Shown here: in pieces, positions 7,691 to 10,543 of the stretch
Layout: every line of letters begins with the position of its first letter
How positions within the stretch are numbered: the first letter of the stretch is position 1
From: Smittium culicis
Taxonomy: Eukaryota > Kickxellomycota > Harpellomycetes > Harpellales > Legeriomycetaceae
Assembly: GCA_001970855.1 (NCBI GenBank)
Contig: LSSN01002887.1
Coordinates: 1-10,543, forward strand
Reading direction: 5' to 3'
DNA: 10,543 nt
Notes under the pieces: model-generated
The model's input: the letters and a program-made list of their open reading frames with translations, nothing else
The model's database searches: none
What the model was told of the DNA's origin: nothing
Position numbers and translations under genes: made by a program

Positions 7691-8268
7691 CTATGAAGAT
7701 TGATGGTCGATTCTATGTTTAGCTTTGAATATTCCGACAGCCCAAGAGTCGCATCTTTTAATAAGAATTTTTCTAGAAATCAAATTTAGAAAAAAACGAT
7801 TAAAGTTAATTATAGTAGACAATAGTGAGCAAATATGTTGATAGATAAAATACTGTATATCAGAATCGATAATTATTGAAGGGATGTCTTCGACGGGTAT
7901 GTACTCGGGTAGGATATTTTCAGCGCGATTCATGATGGAGAGAATTAGGCCTGAGGCACCTTGATCGACTTTACCCCAATCTTTGTGTATAAGAAAAGAA
8001 AAAAAAATAATTTAATTAGTGATCATGGCTATGAATAAAATTAGAAAGCAAGTATGGGTATTACATGATAGACATAAACCAGCACTGTCAACGATTATTA
8101 TTCCTGTTACTAGAGGATCTTGGTCCTTTCTATAGGTTTAGATTCAAGTATAAAATAAGACTTTAAGTGGGAAGAAATATTCTATGGGGAGGGATTGGAT
8201 ATGTGATGGAAGATATATATATATATATATTACATTTTGAGTATGATTTCGTCGAGCTTAGCTTCCAT
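7691..8268 (-). CDS. LAMTOR5: Ragulator complex subunit LAMTOR5 (HBXIP) homologue, roadblock fold; four exons
   Basis: Exons on the minus strand are 8268-8234, 8129-8065, 7980-7854 and 7772-7691; they sum to 309 nt, giving 102 aa plus stop. The protein starts MEAKLDEIILKIKDQDPLVT. It has strand GIIIVDSAGLCLS, a conserved-type G at 36 and 44 (WGKVDQGASGLIL), helix ILSIMNRAENIL, then IIIDSD (69-74), KILIKR and WAVGIFKA. Human LAMTOR5 from memory aligns without gaps over the two stretches compared (LNLGCRGT... with LCLSYWGK..., and LESDNGNIMIQK... with IDSDIQKILIKR...), which supports every splice choice. Known role: a small roadblock-fold subunit of the Ragulator, the lysosomal or vacuolar scaffold that recruits Rag GTPases for TORC1 amino-acid sensing (Ego2 in yeast is the counterpart). 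It is transcribed away from the MPC2 gene. Human LAMTOR5 has 91 residues; the extra ones are mainly the RIDHQSS-type tail. Confidence 0.82.
7773..7853 (-). other. Intron 3 of the LAMTOR5 gene (81 nt, in frame and stop-free)
   Basis: Donor GTATTT starts at 7853; acceptor TTCTAG ends at 7773 (minus strand). Removing it joins IIIDSDIQ to KILIKR, matching the family without a gap. The intron is a multiple of three with no stop, so retention would add 27 residues rather than truncate. Confidence 0.75.
7981..8064 (-). other. Intron 2 of the LAMTOR5 gene (84 nt)
   Basis: Donor GTAATA starts at 8064 and acceptor CACAAAG ends at 7981 (minus strand), after the first base of a TAT codon. A C/T-rich tract precedes the acceptor, and CACTAAT is a candidate branch site. 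An upstream CATAG acceptor would leave an in-frame stop, so the later AG is chosen. Confidence 0.75.
8130..8233 (-). other. Intron 1 of the LAMTOR5 gene (104 nt)
   Basis: Minus-strand donor GTAATA starts at 8233; acceptor CTATAG ends at 8130. It splits an ATA codon after the second base. The (AT)9 microsatellite begins three bases into the intron. TCTAAAC, about 10 nt before the acceptor, could be a branch site, though it is close. Confidence 0.75.
8213..8230. repeat. (AT)9 microsatellite
   Basis: Nine AT units lie inside LAMTOR5 intron 1, directly next to its donor site. Length variation here could affect donor recognition, but nothing in the sequence shows that it does. Confidence 0.95.
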
Positions 8269-8328
8269 TTTGGGTTACAAAAGAGCTATTTTAGATATTG
8301 GGATAAGAAATAATTTCCTTTGAGGATT

Positions 8329-8454
8329 ATGTGGCTATTGTTTCCTGCTGGTTATAGAAAAACAGTACTAATATTATATGCTTGGAAGAATAAAAGAAGA
8401 TCGAAGACGGTACGATCGATGAAAATGGGTTTTTTGCGGAGGAATCTGGTGTAA
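8329..8454 (+). CDS. Candidate 41-aa basic microprotein (low confidence)
   Basis: An ATG frame of 41 codons encodes a hydrophobic start (MWLLFPAGYRKTVLILYAW) and a strongly basic second half (NKRRSKTVRSMK, GFLRRNLV). It begins 61 nt from the LAMTOR5 start on the opposite strand and lies in a GC-richer patch (about 8380-8480). The same patch is also open in another plus frame (KIEDGTIDENGFFAEESG) and in minus frames, so openness alone is poor evidence. I recognise no family. It could equally be an exon of another gene or LAMTOR5 5' UTR. Confidence 0.15.
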   Translation: MWLLFPAGYRKTVLILYAWKNKRRSKTVRSMKMGFLRRNLV

Positions 8455-8502
8455 ATGCGAGATTTTCTAAGGGTATAACTTATTATTGTGCTGTTTTTTT
8501 TT

Positions 8503-8518
8503 TGTGTGTGTGTGTGTG
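8503..8518. repeat. (TG)8 microsatellite after a poly-T run
   Basis: Ten T followed by eight TG units, in the divergent intergenic region between LAMTOR5 and MPC2. A simple repeat; no function is implied. Confidence 0.95.
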
Positions 8519-9228
8519 CTAAATAAGCAAAAAGGAGGGAAAACAATAATAGTACAAAATTAAAGTTTTATAAATGCTGACAAAAAAAAAGCTGTATAGA
8601 AAAGAATCTATGTGTTTCAAAATAGATGGTATATTTAAAGCTTTATGATTGGACCCTGGCGCTCGATTTAAAGACCACTAATATTATACCAAAAAAAAAC
8701 CAATATTCTTCAACTATATAAAAAAAAGGTGAATTATTTTAATGGGGGGAAAAAAACGTAATTAGTTCCTTGAAAATTTAGCAGTTTATGTATTTTTCCG
8801 ATTTATTTATTTTTTCTGTGTAATCCATAAATAAAAAGTTCGAAATATCATAAATAATGAAGTTTTAAATCTATGAATTTTGAAATTATTAATAAGGGGT
8901 ATAATATACGAAATAACTCAAATTGTCAGTAGGAAATGTTTTATAAATATGAAATCCAATCTACTCTGCATTTAAAAAGCCAGCCCTTTCTCTCCCAATA
9001 AAAAAAATATAATAAACAAGATTCCCATTTCTCTCCCTCTTTAATAGTTTCTAGTATTTGTAGCTTATAGACTGTATTATCTTTTATACCACTTCCTTTT
9101 TTTTCCCCTAAACATAATTTAATCACTCATAAACCAGGTACCGCTGCCCCCCATACCCTCCCATCCCAAACTAGCGAAAAACTTCAAACTCGCTCCTTTC
9201 CTAACAATAACAATAAAGCAGTACGATA
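8519..9228. other. Divergent intergenic region, LAMTOR5 / MPC2
   Basis: AT-rich DNA with no supported gene. It contains a 65-bp stretch (8627-8691) ending in 7-bp inverted repeats TGGTATA / TATACCA, with a GC-rich core around 8650-8665. The final 250 nt before the MPC2 ATG are pyrimidine-rich (C/T tracts at about 8980-9040 and 9085-9200), typical of a fungal promoter and 5' UTR. TTTTATA at about 9082-9088 is a weak TATA candidate. Confidence 0.5.
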
Positions 9229-9594
9229 ATGAGCGGTGCGGCATACGGAGGCGCAGGCGGCAAGTTCCGACAGTTCTTCAATTCGCCTGTAGGCCCTAAA
9301 ACCGTCCACTTCTGGGCGCCGCTGATCAAATGGTCGCTCGTGTTTGTTGGTTTAGGCGACCTCAAACGCCCGATCGAGCAAGTCTCCACCAGCCAACAGA
9401 CCTCGCTCGCCGTATCCGGCTTTATATGGGCGCGCTGGTGCACCATCATCAAGCCCAAGAATTACCCGCTCGCTGCTGTTAATTTCTTTGTCGGCGTTAC
9501 TGGCGCCATCCAGCTTATCAGGATAGGCAAATACAATATGGACCTCAAAGCAAAAACCTCTGAACCCAAAAGCCTGCCTGCTACAACTTCCTAA
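9229..9594 (+). CDS. MPC2: Mitochondrial pyruvate carrier subunit, MPC2 type
   Basis: Intronless gene of 121 aa. It shows the MPC family layout: a short Gly-rich amphipathic N-terminus; GPKTVHFWAPLIKW (22-35) leading into the first membrane segment; the GLGDLKRP turn (41-48); a second segment SLAVSGFIWARW (59-70) followed by the conserved IKPKNY (74-79); and a third segment LAAVNFFVGVTGAIQL (81-96) ending in a short hydrophilic tail. The GPKTVHFWAP start and KPKNYPLAAVNFF match the Mpc2/Mpc3 branch rather than Mpc1. MPC1 and MPC2 form a heterodimer in the inner mitochondrial membrane that imports pyruvate into the matrix; a partner MPC1 gene must lie elsewhere. The length is usual for the family. 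The ATG at 9229 is the first in the frame and gives the expected N-terminus. The C-terminus (KTSEPKSLPATTS) is variable and low in structure. Confidence 0.93.
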   Translation: MSGAAYGGAGGKFRQFFNSPVGPKTVHFWAPLIKWSLVFVGLGDLKRPIEQVSTSQQTSLAVSGFIWARWCTIIKPKNYPLAAVNFFVGVTGAIQLIRIGKYNMDLKAKTSEPKSLPATTS

Positions 9595-10045
9595 CAGTCT
9601 CTTCATTTCCTATTTATCTTATACTCAGTGATCCTTAATATAAATATATCCTTTATTAACAACCATACTTTTTTTTTATCCAATATCAGAACTTCTCTTA
9701 TTCATAATTTTTAAAGCATTCGTAAATCCATCAAAAATACACAATTTATATATTTGTTTTTATGAAAACGAACTTTATCACCAAATTAAGGTGCATATCT
9801 ACTATTATCCCTATTCGTATATATAATCTTGATTTTTAGTACGATATGAATGAGTTTCAATGTTTTTTTTTTAGTAATTGAAGAAAACTAAAAATTAAAA
9901 ATAGTGTATGTGAATATCAACGAATTCGTACAAGTAATAGATAGAGTGGTACAAAATTAGAAATGAAGATCCTGGGACAAAAGAGCTGGAAAGAGATTGA
10001 AGAAAGTGAGATAGTGAGAGAGAGAGAGAGAGAAATAAGCAGTTT
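9595..10045. other. Convergent 3' intergenic region between MPC2 and Bem46 genes
   Basis: No gene seen. It is AT-rich with poly-T at about 9669-9677 and 9861-9870, and grades into a purine-rich stretch (9960-10035) that contains the GA repeat listed separately. It presumably holds the 3' UTRs of both converging genes. Confidence 0.5.
10016..10033. repeat. (GA)9 microsatellite
   Basis: Nine GA units just downstream of the Bem46 stop codon, so on the sense strand of that gene a CT-rich tract begins about 13 nt into its 3' UTR. A simple repeat. Confidence 0.95.
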
Positions 10046-10543
10046 TTAAAAAGAGTTTTTGTTCCACCAAGTATTGATAACGTCAAAGTATCCAACTTGT
10101 GAGCAAGTATCGTTATGGTTACCATTCTCAAACCCTATCATATCGACTTGGCGTTTGCTAGTCTTCTTGGCTAGCTTATAGAGAGCAGACATATGGCTGG
10201 GCGGAACAAGCGTATCTTTAAGGCCGCTCAAGAACAGGATGGGAATTGACGTTATTTTAGCAAGCTTAGATACTGAGTCCCATTTGTCAATAACAAACAT
10301 CGAAATGAAAACGGACAGCATCTTTGGCAGGACGTGCTGGACGACATTTGGCAAACTAGTGAACGTGTTCTCTAAAATCACTCCTGATACTTTCTTCTCG
10401 TACCTGTATGCTGTATCGATTGCCACTGCACCACCTATCGACTGCCCAAATAATACCAGTTTTGTTCCTTTAGTTATTGGGTTCGTATCAAGAAATTCTA
10501 GTGTCGCATCAATGTCCATTTGAATACCTTGCTCGCTTGGTTT
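10046..10543 (-). CDS. Bem46/ABHD13-type alpha/beta hydrolase, C-terminal part (5' end outside the window)
   Basis: The frame is open from the right edge to TAA at 10048-10046, giving 165 residues. The first visible residues, KPSEQG, match the segment that follows the oxyanion region in this family. The nucleophile elbow is GQSIGG, with Ser at fragment residue 35 (codon 10441-10439). The acid is the Asp of SGLKDTLVPPSHM (residue 110) and the base is the His of GNHNDT (residue 143), so the triad is complete. ILENTFTSLP and DKWDS are further family hallmarks. Family members are membrane-anchored serine hydrolases of poorly defined substrate; fungal Bem46 is linked to polarity and germination, and animal ABHD13 is the counterpart. 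The N-terminal membrane anchor and the rest of the domain lie beyond the edge. No intron interrupts this part. Confidence 0.88.
   Translation of the reverse strand, partial: KPSEQGIQMDIDATLEFLDTNPITKGTKLVLFGQSIGGAVAIDTAYRYEKKVSGVILENTFTSLPNVVQHVLPKMLSVFISMFVIDKWDSVSKLAKITSIPILFLSGLKDTLVPPSHMSALYKLAKKTSKRQVDMIGFENGNHNDTCSQVGYFDVINTWWNKNSF

Noticed and set aside
8050..8129. Unspliced reading of LAMTOR5 exon 2 as a separate peptide
   Set aside because: The frame runs into a stop inside intron 2; the spliced product matches the family, so it is an exon and not a stand-alone gene.
8352..8546. Minus-strand 64-codon open frame
   Set aside because: It has a TTG start and translates the TG repeat and poly-T run; its better part is included in the multi-frame patch finding.
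8941..9126. Minus-strand 61-codon open frame rich in K, E and G
   Set aside because: It is antisense to the pyrimidine-rich MPC2 promoter, which yields purine codons without stops; there is no protein resemblance.
9201..9606. Antisense open frames over MPC2
   Set aside because: MPC2 is unmistakable on the plus strand; the antisense frames are compositional shadows.
9895..10131. Minus-strand 78-codon frame containing a run of SLSLSL
   Set aside because: It is the Bem46 3' end in another frame reading into the GA microsatellite of the 3' UTR.
10239..10523. Plus-strand 94-codon open frame over the Bem46 gene
   Set aside because: It is antisense to an alpha/beta hydrolase with a complete catalytic triad; the translation has no family features.

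Overview
The window looks like nuclear DNA of an AT-rich early-diverging fungus. The intergenic DNA is extremely AT-rich with many homopolymer runs. Genes are fungal in type and two of them carry spliceosomal introns of 81-131 nt with GT...AG ends. A decayed non-LTR reverse transcriptase fragment at the left edge resembles elements I recall from insect-gut fungi (Harpellales, Smittium-like). That placement is inference from memory, not a search.

Layout. 1-290 holds the frame-broken end of a retrotransposon reverse transcriptase. 291-3823 is about 3.5 kb of AT-rich DNA with no confident gene; it holds one weak 58-codon candidate at 2881. 3824-5496 (+) is a three-exon CRAL-TRIO (Sec14-like, Csr1-type) lipid transfer protein of 474 aa. 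5497-6546 is intergenic with two TATA-like boxes. 6547-7275 (+) is a 242-aa universal-stress-protein-like protein whose nucleotide-binding motif is degenerate. 7691-8268 (-) is a four-exon gene that no single long open frame reveals: joined, it gives a 102-aa LAMTOR5 (Ragulator subunit, roadblock fold) homologue that aligns without gaps to human LAMTOR5 (recalled) over the stretches compared. 9229-9594 (+) is an intronless mitochondrial pyruvate carrier subunit (MPC2 type). 10046-10543 (-) is the C-terminal part of a Bem46/ABHD13-type alpha/beta hydrolase that runs off the right edge.

The genes are ordinary housekeeping genes, not an operon or cluster: phospholipid transfer, stress response, TORC1/lysosome signalling, mitochondrial pyruvate import, and a membrane hydrolase. 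The USP and LAMTOR5 genes converge, LAMTOR5 and MPC2 diverge, and MPC2 and Bem46 converge. I see no CRISPR array, tRNA or rRNA, and no convincing new system. The most useful results are the hidden LAMTOR5 gene, the corrected Csr1 exon structure, the relic reverse transcriptase, and a few unexplained GC-richer patches in the AT-rich DNA.
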